The notes under the pieces: model-generated
The model's input: only the letters and a program-made list of their open reading frames with translations
Databases searched by the model: none
Told to the model about the DNA's origin: nothing
Source of the DNA: Paenibacillus sp. PvR098
Lineage (GTDB): Bacteria > Bacillota > Bacilli > Paenibacillales > NBRC-103111
Length of the DNA stretch: 64,000 bases
Reading direction: 5' to 3'
Assembly: GCF_017833255.1 (NCBI RefSeq)
Contig: NZ_JAFIBU010000001.1
Coordinates: forward strand, 2,547,001-2,611,000
Shown: positions 41,132 through 49,386 of the stretch, in pieces
Layout: each line of letters starts with the position of its first letter
Numbering within the stretch: position 1 is the first letter of the stretch
Translations under genes and position numbers: made by a program

Positions 41132-44100
41132 TTATTTGCACAGCCAAACCCTCATGAGCGAAAGCAGTTGTTCCGTATGAACCGGTTTCGTAATATAGTC
41201 GGAGGCTCCCGCCTGTATACATTTGTCACGGTCGCCCTTCATGGCCTTGGCTGTCAATGCGATAATCGGCAGCTTGTCGAACCGCACGTCCGCACGTATC
41301 GCACGCATTGCATCGTAACCGTCCATAACAGGCATCATAATATCCATAAGCACAATATCAAAATCCGGCTCACGGTCGAGGAGCTCCAGCGCCTGCTTGC
41401 CGGTTTCCGCGAAAGCGACCTGCATATCCAAACCTTCAAGAAGGTTAGAAAGCGCGAAAATATTACGGATATCATCGTCAACGAGCAGTACCTTTTTGCC
41501 CGTAAATACCGCTTCGAAGCTGTGCAGCTTTTGCAGCACCAGCTTCTTCTCATCCGGTAGGCGCTCTTCCACCCGATGGAGGAACAGCGAGGTTTCATCC
41601 AGAAGCCGCTCCGGGGACTTCACGTCTTTAATGATGATGGATTCAGCGTATTTTTTTAAACGCAATTGTTCCTTCTTATCAAGCGTCTTGCCTGTATAGA
41701 TAATGATCGGCAAACGCCGCAAACCTTCATCCACTTTGATTCGGTCCAGCAGTTCGTACACGGACATATCCGTTAAACCATAGTCAAGCACCATACAATC
41801 GAACGGCTGCTCCGAGATCGCTGCTAACGCTGCCTCTCCGCTGGAAACGCCAGTGATGCTTATATCATCGTGTGCGATCAGCTCGATCAAGTTGCCGCGG
41901 TGCTCCTCATCAGGCTGAACGATGAGCAGATTGCGAAGGTCGCGATTCAGGAACGATTGAATGTGTGCAAATGCCTGCTCAAGATTCTCCCTGCTCGATG
42001 GTTTCTTCAGCCAGGCAATTGCCCCCATGGACAGTCCCTGATGAATTTCATCCACAACTGAAATAACGTGTACCGGAATATGGCGCGTTTCGGAATCGTT
42101 CTTTAACTTCACTAGTACCGACCAACCGTCGATGACGGGCAGCTGAATATCTAGCAGTATTGCATGGGGCCTGTACCGTTTGGCAAGCTGCAGCCCCGTA
42201 TCACCCTGCAGCGCTACCAAGGCCTTAAAATTACGGCTGCGCGCCATATCTAGTAATATCGCGGCAAAGTGGGCATCGTCCTCGATGATCAGCAGCACTT
42301 TATCGCCTTCTTCAATCCGATCCCTGTCATCGGAGAGATGATGGCCTGTCGTCAAAACCTCGGATTTCTTGGGATCATAAGCGGCATGTGCCTGCAGATC
42401 CACGGCGGGGCTCTGCGTCTCCTTGGCCGCAGCCGCGGCAGGAATGCCGGCGGATGCGAATTCTTCGAAGCTTTGGACGGTTTCCATCGGCAGGTACAGC
42501 GTAAAGCGGCTGCCGCTGCCTTCCTTGCTCTCAAGCTCAAGGGATCCACCCAGCAGGAAAGCCAATTGACGGCTGATCGACAGCCCGAGTCCAGTTCCTC
42601 CATATTGACGACTCGTCGTCCCGTCCGCCTGCTGGAACGCTTCAAATATCATCTCCTGCTTCTCGGACGAGATTCCAATACCCGTATCTTCTACCGCAAA
42701 GGCCAGCATTAGTTCGGATTTCTGAGCATGACGTATTTCGAGCACCACACCGCCGCTGTGAGTAAATTTAAAAGCATTGGAAAGCAAGTTTTTCAATATT
42801 TGCTGAAGCCGTGAAGGATCTGTCTGGATGCTGGCGGGAAGGTTCTCCCCCAGTCTGATTTCATATTGAAGCTCCTTGCTGAGAGCAACCGGATCGAACG
42901 CCTTGTGCAGAGTGTCTGCTATTTCCTGAAGCAAGACCGGTTCTGAATTCACTTCCATGCGACCGGATTCTACCTTGGCCAGATCGAGCACATCATCAAT
43001 CAACCGGAGCAAATCACATCCGGAGGAATAAATGGTCTCCGCATATTCCACTTGTTTACTGGACAAGCGTCCTTCTTTATTTTCCTTTAGCAGCTGGGAT
43101 AAAATCAGAAGGCTGTTCAGCGGAGTCCGAAGCTCGTGCGACATATTCGCCAAAAACTCCGATTTATACCGAGAAGCCAGGGCAAGCTCAAGCGCTTGTC
43201 TCTCAAGGGATTCTTTGGCTAGTTCGACTTGTCGATTGATCTCCTCCGTTTCCTTGATCTGCACCTCCAGCTCCGCCGTTTTGTTCATAAGCGCTTCGTT
43301 GCCCTGCTCTAGCTCCTCCTGCTGACGCTGCAGCGCCTCTTCCGAGGCTTTCAGCTCTCTGGTCTGCTCTTCCAGCTTCTCATTTGAAGCTTTAAGCTCG
43401 TCTTGCTGAGACAATAGCTCTTCGGATTGGCTCTGCAATTCATCGTTGAGCGCTTGATGAATCCGCAGCAGCTCCTCAATTCGGATCCGCCCCTGAATAC
43501 TATTGAGCAGAATGCCAAATAACTCAGCCATTTGTACAATCATTTTTTGCTCTATCTCATTAAAAGAAGCTAGTGAAGTCAGCTCAAATGCGCCAAGGAT
43601 CTGCTCGTCATATTTGATCGGCTGAATCGTAAGGGTCATCTCTTGAAGCTCGCCGAAGGAGGAGCGGATTTTGCCGTATTCTCCCTTATATCCTTCCACG
43701 CTGATCGGCTGACCGTCTTTGGCGCACTGGCCGATCAGACCGGAACCAACCTCCAGCTGTTTGTCGGCATCGCTTTCGGATCGTGCGTAAACCCCCATGA
43801 GGTCCAGCTTTCTTTCGGCCCCCGATCCTTTAATCACATATAAAGCGCCGTCATGCGCGCCAACAATACGCACAAGCTCTGATATAAACGCTTCACCGAT
43901 CTCCTCAAGCTCATCGATTTGCTGAAGATTATAGTATACTCTGGACATTTCCGTTTGAAGCCACAGTGAATCCTCATTGATCTTGTTCAGCCTTCGCTCG
44001 GTAATGGCCGATTGTTCAATCTTATCGACCATTTCATTGAAGACGACGGCCAGCCGCCCGAATTCATCATTCGTGGTAATCGGGATCCGATACGATAATT

Positions 44101-44788
44101 CAGCCCGTTTCGCGTTTGCGAAATTCGTGATCATGGTGGAGAGAATATCAAGTCCGCGGTTCAAGCTGAAAGCGATCCAGTACATGATGCCCAGACCAAT
44201 CAGCAGACCGATCGATGTTATGACTGCAGTGGACATATACGCTTCTCGGTTATCATCCAGCACTTGGGAGACCTCGTTGTTCAGGGCCTCCTCTTGATAA
44301 TCGCCGATTTCCCTCATACTGAGAAAAAATTCCTCCTGGAGAGAATTTCCCGTCTGCCTCTGTAAATCGTCTGCCTCAGTTTTGTTACCTGTTTCATACA
44401 TCCGCAGCACTTGATCCTTGTATTCTAAAAATTGACTGCCTTTCACTCTCAGCTCCACAGCCAATGCCCTTTCTGTCGGGTCTGTAAACAAGGTGTTCAT
44501 TTGCTGCATTTGAGAAGAAACTAATTCGGAAGTCCGATGTATAATTTGAATATTTTGCCGCTCGCTTTCCGGCAAATCCAGCTGGACCAAATCTGCCAAC
44601 GCCTTAGCCAGAACCGAAGCGTCATTTTGAATTTGGGTGCTCAATTGCACCTTTTTGTAGCGATTTTCATAAACCTCCTTCATGCTGAAATCGGAATCAT
44701 TCATCCGATTGATGCCGATCCCCCCTACAACAAACAACACTAGGAGCATGATACTATACCCCAAGTATAACTTCGTCTTAATCCTCAT
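41132..44788 (-). CDS. membrane hybrid histidine kinase (RsbK-like)
   Basis: A 1218-residue sensor. Order: membrane helix (about 9-28), CHASE3-like extracellular region, second membrane helix (near 186-206), HAMP, GAF (about 290-430), long coiled coil (450-540), HisKA with ANMSHELRTPLNSLL, HATPase_c (NLLSNAFKFTHSGG; GTGLGLSISRQL), then three receivers. The phosphoacceptors lie in AILLDIQLPVIDG, CMVLDYGLTDMS and IVLMDIMMPVMDG. B. cereus RsbK has the same plan with fewer receivers. Second gene of the operon after the PP2C gene (51 bases). Confidence 0.9.
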   Translation of the reverse strand: MRIKTKLYLGYSIMLLVLFVVGGIGINRMNDSDFSMKEVYENRYKKVQLSTQIQNDASVLAKALADLVQLDLPESERQNIQIIHRTSELVSSQMQQMNTLFTDPTERALAVELRVKGSQFLEYKDQVLRMYETGNKTEADDLQRQTGNSLQEEFFLSMREIGDYQEEALNNEVSQVLDDNREAYMSTAVITSIGLLIGLGIMYWIAFSLNRGLDILSTMITNFANAKRAELSYRIPITTNDEFGRLAVVFNEMVDKIEQSAITERRLNKINEDSLWLQTEMSRVYYNLQQIDELEEIGEAFISELVRIVGAHDGALYVIKGSGAERKLDLMGVYARSESDADKQLEVGSGLIGQCAKDGQPISVEGYKGEYGKIRSSFGELQEMTLTIQPIKYDEQILGAFELTSLASFNEIEQKMIVQMAELFGILLNSIQGRIRIEELLRIHQALNDELQSQSEELLSQQDELKASNEKLEEQTRELKASEEALQRQQEELEQGNEALMNKTAELEVQIKETEEINRQVELAKESLERQALELALASRYKSEFLANMSHELRTPLNSLLILSQLLKENKEGRLSSKQVEYAETIYSSGCDLLRLIDDVLDLAKVESGRMEVNSEPVLLQEIADTLHKAFDPVALSKELQYEIRLGENLPASIQTDPSRLQQILKNLLSNAFKFTHSGGVVLEIRHAQKSELMLAFAVEDTGIGISSEKQEMIFEAFQQADGTTSRQYGGTGLGLSISRQLAFLLGGSLELESKEGSGSRFTLYLPMETVQSFEEFASAGIPAAAAAKETQSPAVDLQAHAAYDPKKSEVLTTGHHLSDDRDRIEEGDKVLLIIEDDAHFAAILLDMARSRNFKALVALQGDTGLQLAKRYRPHAILLDIQLPVIDGWSVLVKLKNDSETRHIPVHVISVVDEIHQGLSMGAIAWLKKPSSRENLEQAFAHIQSFLNRDLRNLLIVQPDEEHRGNLIELIAHDDISITGVSSGEAALAAISEQPFDCMVLDYGLTDMSVYELLDRIKVDEGLRRLPIIIYTGKTLDKKEQLRLKKYAESIIIKDVKSPERLLDETSLFLHRVEERLPDEKKLVLQKLHSFEAVFTGKKVLLVDDDIRNIFALSNLLEGLDMQVAFAETGKQALELLDREPDFDIVLMDIMMPVMDGYDAMRAIRADVRFDKLPIIALTAKAMKGDRDKCIQAGASDYITKPVHTEQLLSLMRVWLCK

Positions 44789-44839
44789 TGCCTATTTCCC
44801 TCTTCCATTCTGAAGCTTGTTTCTACGTGTACCGCTTCC

Positions 44840-45997
44840 TTACTTGGCTGTAATCAACACCAGGCAGATATCATCGCTATACGTTTCCTGATCATTGGGC
44901 TGCAGCAGGCTTTCCACAAGCTTTATCGGATTATGCTCGCCGCGAATGCGACTATGCAGCCGCAGCGCGAGCAGATCTGATTCCGGGGAGTCCTCCGGGT
45001 GATCCTCCGGCAGTGGCAGCGCCTCCAGCAATCCGTCCGTGTACAGCACAACCCGAATTGGATTCTGGTAAGTGAACGTGCTCTTGGTAATCTCCATCTG
45101 ATCGAAAAAACCAACGGCGCAGCTTCCTTGGCCAAGCTCAATTGGCGCCTTCCCTTCTTCAAAAAGAAAGCCGGGCGGGTGTCCGGCATTAACGTACTCA
45201 ATTGTTTTGTCCTTCGTATCAATGAGCAAGTAAATGGCCGTAAAATAATAGCTAATCGAAGGATTTTTATGATTCAGTTGCTTCATATATCGATTCAGCT
45301 CCGCGATAACGAATTCCGGCGAAACGAAACGGGTAATCGTATCCTGAATGACCGAAGAAATGAACATGCAGACTAGAGAAGATGAGATGCCATGGCCCAT
45401 GATGTCGAGAATTATCGCGCCATGCCGGTGATCGTCGACTCGGTACCAAGCATAAAAATCACCAGCCAGCTCAGAGGAAGGATAATACGCGGCACTGATT
45501 TCGAGGAGCTCCTTCTGCAGAGGCGGACTCAATACTCCGCTCTGCACTTTTTTCGCCAGCTCCAGCTCCTCGCGAATGCGGGCCTCGTTATGCTTGTGCC
45601 AATCTTTTTCGTATTTCAAGCGAAGAGCCACGCGGATGCGGGCGATCAACTCGACCTTGTTGACCGGCTTCATCACATAATCGATCGCTCCGGCCTCCAA
45701 TGCTTCCGCCAGCTTATTAGAATCACCGAGAGCGGTCACGATGATGACCGGAATATCTTTGAGTACTTCATCCTGTTGAATGCGGCGGCAAGCTTCTATC
45801 CCGTCCATCTCCGGCATCATCATATCCATCAAAATCAGGTCAACGGGCATTGCCCCCGTATGGGCATGCTCGTTAAGACGATTAAGCAATTCCTGCGCCG
45901 AAGAAGCCTTCCAAATCGATTCGTAACCTGCGCTTTTTAATATTTTTTCAATAACGATAATGTTGACCGGGTTATCGTCTACGATGGCAATGTTCAT
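44840..45997 (-). CDS. receiver-PP2C phosphatase (RsbY-like)
   Basis: A 385-residue protein: receiver domain with phosphoacceptor in LILMDMMMPEMDG and KPVNK, then a SpoIIE/PP2C phosphatase (ELAGDFYAWYRVDDHRHGAIILDIMGHGISSS; GHPPGFLFEEG; VVLYTDGLLEA; YSDDICLVLI). B. cereus RsbY has this layout and dephosphorylates RsbV when its receiver is phosphorylated by RsbK. First gene of the operon; a sigma-A-type promoter and a SigB-type promoter both lie upstream. Confidence 0.9.
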   Translation of the reverse strand: MNIAIVDDNPVNIIVIEKILKSAGYESIWKASSAQELLNRLNEHAHTGAMPVDLILMDMMMPEMDGIEACRRIQQDEVLKDIPVIIVTALGDSNKLAEALEAGAIDYVMKPVNKVELIARIRVALRLKYEKDWHKHNEARIREELELAKKVQSGVLSPPLQKELLEISAAYYPSSELAGDFYAWYRVDDHRHGAIILDIMGHGISSSLVCMFISSVIQDTITRFVSPEFVIAELNRYMKQLNHKNPSISYYFTAIYLLIDTKDKTIEYVNAGHPPGFLFEEGKAPIELGQGSCAVGFFDQMEITKSTFTYQNPIRVVLYTDGLLEALPLPEDHPEDSPESDLLALRLHSRIRGEHNPIKLVESLLQPNDQETYSDDICLVLITAK

Positions 45998-46057
45998 GTG
46001 ATGGTTTCCCCCTATAGGTTCTAAACGCGTCCAATCCGGCTGAAGTCCGTTCCTTCA

Positions 46058-46085
46058 ATTATAGCGATTTTTATAAATATGTAAC
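46058..46085 (-). promoter_or_regulatory. sigma-A-type promoter of the rsbY-like operon
   Basis: Minus strand: GTTACA (46080-46085), 16 bases, TATAAT (46058-46063), 60 bases before the ATG. Its -35 overlaps the -10 of the SigB-type promoter. Confidence 0.55.
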
Positions 46086-46106
46086 CATAATTGGCTGTTT
46101 TGAAAC
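46081..46106 (-). promoter_or_regulatory. SigB-type promoter of the rsbY-like operon
   Basis: Minus strand: GTTTCA (46101-46106), 14 bases, GGTTAC (46081-46086). It would give feedback from SigB to its own sensing operon. Confidence 0.55.
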
Positions 46107-46118
46107 AGCTCGAGCCAT

Positions 46119-46144
46119 GTTTCAGGAAAGAAAAATGAGGTTAA
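46119..46144 (+). promoter_or_regulatory. SigB-type promoter of the divergent yflT-like gene
   Basis: GTTTCA, 14 bases, GGTTAA, 35 bases before ATG 46180. Divergent from the SigB-type site at 46081-46106; the two -35 boxes are 12 bases apart. Confidence 0.65.
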
Positions 46145-46179
46145 GAAAAAATAAGCAAAAAATTAAGGAGGGATCCAGC

Positions 46180-46638
46180 ATGAGCTTGAGAACAAAAATC
46201 AGATTGGTTAACGATGAAGAAGCCGTGATCAGGGCCATTCGCGGCTTTCGTGAAGAAGGGCATTCCTTAAATGAGATTTATGTTCTGGCACATAATGACG
46301 AGCAAACCGAAGGGCTCAGCCAATTAACGGATACGAATACGATTGGCATCATGGAGGAAGGCATGGCAACGGCTTTCGCCAACCTGTTCCGCTCTCGCGG
46401 CGACCAGCTGCGCGCCAAACTCGAAGGCCTCGGCATCTCAGCTTCGGAAGCAGACCGCTATGAGTCTGAGCTGGACAAAGGCCGCATCATGGTGCTTGTA
46501 TGGCTTGAAAACGATACCCGCACGCTGGAACGAGAGGAGGAGGATGCGGCCCGTCGACACGAACGCGTGGAGGATGTAGCCATCCCGCCGATGGGTATTT
46601 ACATGGAGGGTAAACGGGGGGCCGAACGAACAACATAA
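46180..46638 (+). CDS. YflT-type general stress protein with acidic tail
   Basis: A 152-residue paralogue of the protein at 37084: VNDEEAVIRAIRGFREEGHSLNEIYVLAH at the start, AKLEGLGISASEADRYESELDKGRIMVLVW at the end of the domain, then a charged EREEEDAARRHERVEDV tail. ATG 46180 follows AAGGAGG at 8 bases; the longer frame from 46117 would begin upstream of the promoter -10. Divergent from the rsbY-like operon. Confidence 0.83.
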   Translation: MSLRTKIRLVNDEEAVIRAIRGFREEGHSLNEIYVLAHNDEQTEGLSQLTDTNTIGIMEEGMATAFANLFRSRGDQLRAKLEGLGISASEADRYESELDKGRIMVLVWLENDTRTLEREEEDAARRHERVEDVAIPPMGIYMEGKRGAERTT

Positions 46639-46648
46639 TGATACAGCA

Positions 46649-46696
46649 AGCAAGCCCTTGACAGGACTCTCACGATTCCTGCTCAAGGGCTTGCTC
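46649..46696. terminator. inverted repeat between convergent yflT-like and dgoD genes
   Basis: GCAAGCCCTTGA / TCAAGGGCTTGC perfect 12-base stem with a 21-base loop. The T tract is poor on both sides, so efficiency is uncertain. Confidence 0.5.
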
Positions 46697-46709
46697 TGTT
46701 GCAGCATGC

Positions 46710-47858
46710 TCACCATTCCGTAACAGTGCCATCCTCATTCCGCCAAACCGGGTTGCGCCAACGGTGCCCCACAGCCGCCATTTCACGCACCTTTGATTCA
46801 TTGATCTCCACTCCTAGTCCTGGTGCGGCAAGCCGGCGGACAAAACCGTCCTGATAATGAAACACAGCAGGATCAGCTAAATAATCCAGCAGGTCTGAGC
46901 CTTGATTGTAGTGGATACCTAGGCTCTGCTCCTGAATAAATGCATTGGGCGTGCAGAAATCAAGCTGCAGAGACGCAGCCAGCGCGATCGGCCCGAGCGG
47001 ACAGTGCGGTGCTACCGCGACGTCGAAGGCCTCCGCCATCGCCGCAATTTTGCGCACCTCCCATATGCCTCCGGCATGACTGAGATCGGGCTGGATAATA
47101 TCCACGCCGCCTTGTGTAAGCAGCCGCTTGAAATCCCAGCGCGTATACATGCGCTCTCCCGTTGCAATCGGCACACTGATGCCCCTGGTGATCTCAGGGA
47201 TCACCTCATTGTTCTCAGGCAGCACCGGCTCTTCGATGAACATCGGCTTGAACGGCTCCAACTCCTTGATAAGCACTTTGGCCATGGTTTTGTGGACACG
47301 GCCATGCAGATCCACACCAATGCCTATGTCCCAGCCTATGGCTTCACGCACCGCTGCCAATCGTTCCACAGCCTCCTGCACCTTCTGCGGCGTGTCGATC
47401 CATTCCATCTCCGCCGTACCGTTCATTTTGACTGCGGTATAGCCTTCCGCCATCTTCTCTCCGGCTGCCTCCGCAACATCTATAGGCTTATCGCCGCCGA
47501 TCCAAGCATAGACTCGCATTTTATCCCGGACTGGACCGCCAAGCAGCTCGTATACGGGCACACCCAGCCGCTTACCCTTGATATCCCACAACGCCTGTTC
47601 AATACCGGAAATCGCACTGGTCAGAATCGGCCCTCCCCGGTAAAAACCTCCCCGATACAGCACCTGCCACAGGTCCTCAATGTGTCCGGCGTCTTTGCCG
47701 ATCAGGTAATCGCTCATTTCCTCCACTGCGGCGCGCACCGTATCGGCTTTCCCTTCGACGATCGGCTCCCCCCATCCGACAATGCCGTCATCCGTCGTCA
47801 CCTTCAAAAACAGCCAACGCGGCGGGACTTGAAAAAGCTCCATCGATTTGATTTTCAT
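46710..47858 (-). CDS. dgoD: D-galactonate dehydratase DgoD
   Basis: A 382-residue enolase-superfamily enzyme with metal ligands in [18 protein letters not shown] and [12 protein letters not shown], and the catalytic His in VAPHCPLGP. The start [20 protein letters not shown] matches DgoD. It converts D-galactonate to 2-dehydro-3-deoxy-galactonate. The rest of the pathway is not in the window. A GntR regulator lies 48 bases upstream on the same strand. Confidence 0.9.
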   Translation of the reverse strand: MKIKSMELFQVPPRWLFLKVTTDDGIVGWGEPIVEGKADTVRAAVEEMSDYLIGKDAGHIEDLWQVLYRGGFYRGGPILTSAISGIEQALWDIKGKRLGVPVYELLGGPVRDKMRVYAWIGGDKPIDVAEAAGEKMAEGYTAVKMNGTAEMEWIDTPQKVQEAVERLAAVREAIGWDIGIGVDLHGRVHKTMAKVLIKELEPFKPMFIEEPVLPENNEVIPEITRGISVPIATGERMYTRWDFKRLLTQGGVDIIQPDLSHAGGIWEVRKIAAMAEAFDVAVAPHCPLGPIALAASLQLDFCTPNAFIQEQSLGIHYNQGSDLLDYLADPAVFHYQDGFVRRLAAPGLGVEINESKVREMAAVGHRWRNPVWRNEDGTVTEW

Positions 47859-47906
47859 CCAATGTCCTCTCCCAGGTTCATTTAATGACTATATTCGATC
47901 GTTAGC

Positions 47907-48578
47907 CTAAATGTTTTGGCGAAACCCCAACAGCATATCCTCCATATGGCTTTTCATCAACGTTCTCGCTTGGGTGGGATTACACTGTACAATAGCCTGC
48001 GCGATCAAGTGATGATAGGAGGCCGCCTTCTTGTCCATCCCCTCCCATTTCATCGAGCGCCTACGGCTGTCTGTAAGCAGATCGCTGATTCGCTCCAGCA
48101 TGTGAAACATGACTTCATTATGAGATGCTCTGGCAATCAGCTCGTGAAACAGCAAATCTTCTTTAAAAAAGTTCTGCTTTTTTCGAATTTTGCGCCGCAT
48201 CGTATCAGCTGTCCGCATAATGGCCTCCGCCTCGGCTTCCGTCGCTTTCTCGGCCGCTATCGCCGCCAGCTCCGGCTCGATGATCAGCCTCGCCTCCGTA
48301 AGCTGCAGCATGGTCGCCTTCTCGAGAAAATCAAGCGTTCTTTCTCCATCGCTGCCGGTCACATCGTTCTCGACATAGGTGCCTCTCCCCTGCTCCACTC
48401 GTAAAATCTTCTGCTGGCCGAGAATGCGCACCGCTTCACGAATAGATGATATCCCAACGCCAAGCTCCACTGAAAGCTGCTCCAGTGGTGGAATCTGCTG
48501 GCCGGGCTTCCAGATGCCGCTTTCAATTTTCCGTTTGATTTCGTCGTAAACGGTTTCATAAGTCAGTTTTTTGGTCAT
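47907..48578 (-). CDS. GntR/FadR-family regulator of galactonate use
   Basis: About 223 residues: a winged helix (TYETVYDEIKRKIESGIWKPGQQIPPLEQLSVELGVGISSIREAVRIL) and an FCD ligand domain with metal-binding-like histidines (FHELIARASHNEVMFHMLERI; SYHHLIAQAIVQ). Starts at 48578 or 48605; neither has an ideal site. It precedes dgoD and probably represses both genes (DgoR-like role, inferred). Its own promoter carries a doubled palindrome. Confidence 0.87.
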   Translation of the reverse strand: MTKKLTYETVYDEIKRKIESGIWKPGQQIPPLEQLSVELGVGISSIREAVRILGQQKILRVEQGRGTYVENDVTGSDGERTLDFLEKATMLQLTEARLIIEPELAAIAAEKATEAEAEAIMRTADTMRRKIRKKQNFFKEDLLFHELIARASHNEVMFHMLERISDLLTDSRRRSMKWEGMDKKAASYHHLIAQAIVQCNPTQARTLMKSHMEDMLLGFRQNI

Positions 48579-48606
48579 ACTCAGGTTCGTCTTTCCCCTC
48601 CACATT

Positions 48607-48645
48607 CATCTGATGTTTAACATTATAATCACCAAACATCTGATG
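48607..48645 (-). promoter_or_regulatory. paired operator before the GntR regulator
   Basis: Two copies of CATCTGATG (48607-48615 and 48637-48645), each a CATC-N-GATG dyad, lie 30 bases apart with a TATAAT-like -10 (48622-48627) between on the minus strand. Spacing is three helical turns, suitable for a dimeric repressor. Confidence 0.55.
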
Positions 48646-48663
48646 ATCAATGATTTTTTTTAT

Positions 48664-48701
48664 AGAAAAAACATCTGCCCCCCTTTATAAAGGCAGACGT
48701 T
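48664..48701 (-). terminator. terminator-like hairpin upstream of the GntR gene
   Basis: Minus strand AACGTCTGCC / GGCAGATGTT (one mismatch), then TTTTTTC. No minus-strand gene lies directly upstream, so it may block antisense readthrough into the regulator. Confidence 0.5.
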
Positions 48702-48810
48702 CAAAGTAAACTGGTAAGATACTGTAATCCTGAACACTCTTTTGCACCATTCCGAACGCGTTATTGAACCGGTACCGCCGGAAGATCGTCAAACATTTGA
48801 GGTGGCAGCT

Positions 48811-49386
48811 TTGGATTCGAAAGCAAATTTTGAATATTTGAAGCATTTGTCGGAAAGCTCCGATCAGAAAGCAATTTTGCATGAACTGATGACGGCTTAC
48901 GGCAAAGACGTATGGAACTACGCCTATAGCATAACCCGTAAGCGGGATCAGGCAGACGATATCACCCAAGAGGTGTTTATTAAGGTATACCGCAATCTTT
49001 TCACATTCCGCTGTGAATCCTCCGTCAAAACGTGGCTGCTTGCCATCACGCGCAACATGACACTCGATTACCGAAGGGCGGCCTTTTACCGTAAAGTCAC
49101 TTTAGTCGATTTCCTCACGTCTTTCGGCGAGCAGGCGGCTACCTCGCAGCCGGAGAAAGAGGTCATAGAGCGTATAACGGTTAATGAGATGTGGGAGCTG
49201 GTGCTGAAGCTGCCCGTCAAATACAGGGAAGTGCTGATCCTTTATGCGCATCATCAGCTGTCTATGAAGGAAATGGCAGAGGTCCTTGGCGTAAGCGAAG
49301 GAACAGTGAAATCGAGGCTGTACCATGCCAGGAATAAAATTTCGAGGATGAAGGAGGGGCGGGGCCTTGGATCTGATGGACAATGA
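48811..49386 (+). CDS. ECF sigma factor (SigX-like size)
   Basis: About 191 residues from TTG 48811, five bases after GAGGTGG; an earlier in-frame TTG at 48742 has no site. Region 2: ILHELMTAYGKDVWNYAYSITRKRDQADDITQEVFIKVYRNLFTF, with KTWLLAITRNMTLDYRR. Region 4: LPVKYREVLILYAHHQLSMKEMAEVLGVSEGTVKSRLYHARNKI. Overlaps the next gene by 20 bases, the usual coupling with an anti-sigma gene. Regulon unknown. Confidence 0.87.
   Translation: MDSKANFEYLKHLSESSDQKAILHELMTAYGKDVWNYAYSITRKRDQADDITQEVFIKVYRNLFTFRCESSVKTWLLAITRNMTLDYRRAAFYRKVTLVDFLTSFGEQAATSQPEKEVIERITVNEMWELVLKLPVKYREVLILYAHHQLSMKEMAEVLGVSEGTVKSRLYHARNKISRMKEGRGLGSDGQ

Noticed and set aside
40218-41222. chemotaxis role for the CheR-like protein
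   Set aside because: No che, fla or receptor genes nearby; the operon partners match SigB control.
47004-47885. 293-codon plus-strand frame opposite dgoD
   Set aside because: Antisense shadow of an intact enolase-superfamily gene.
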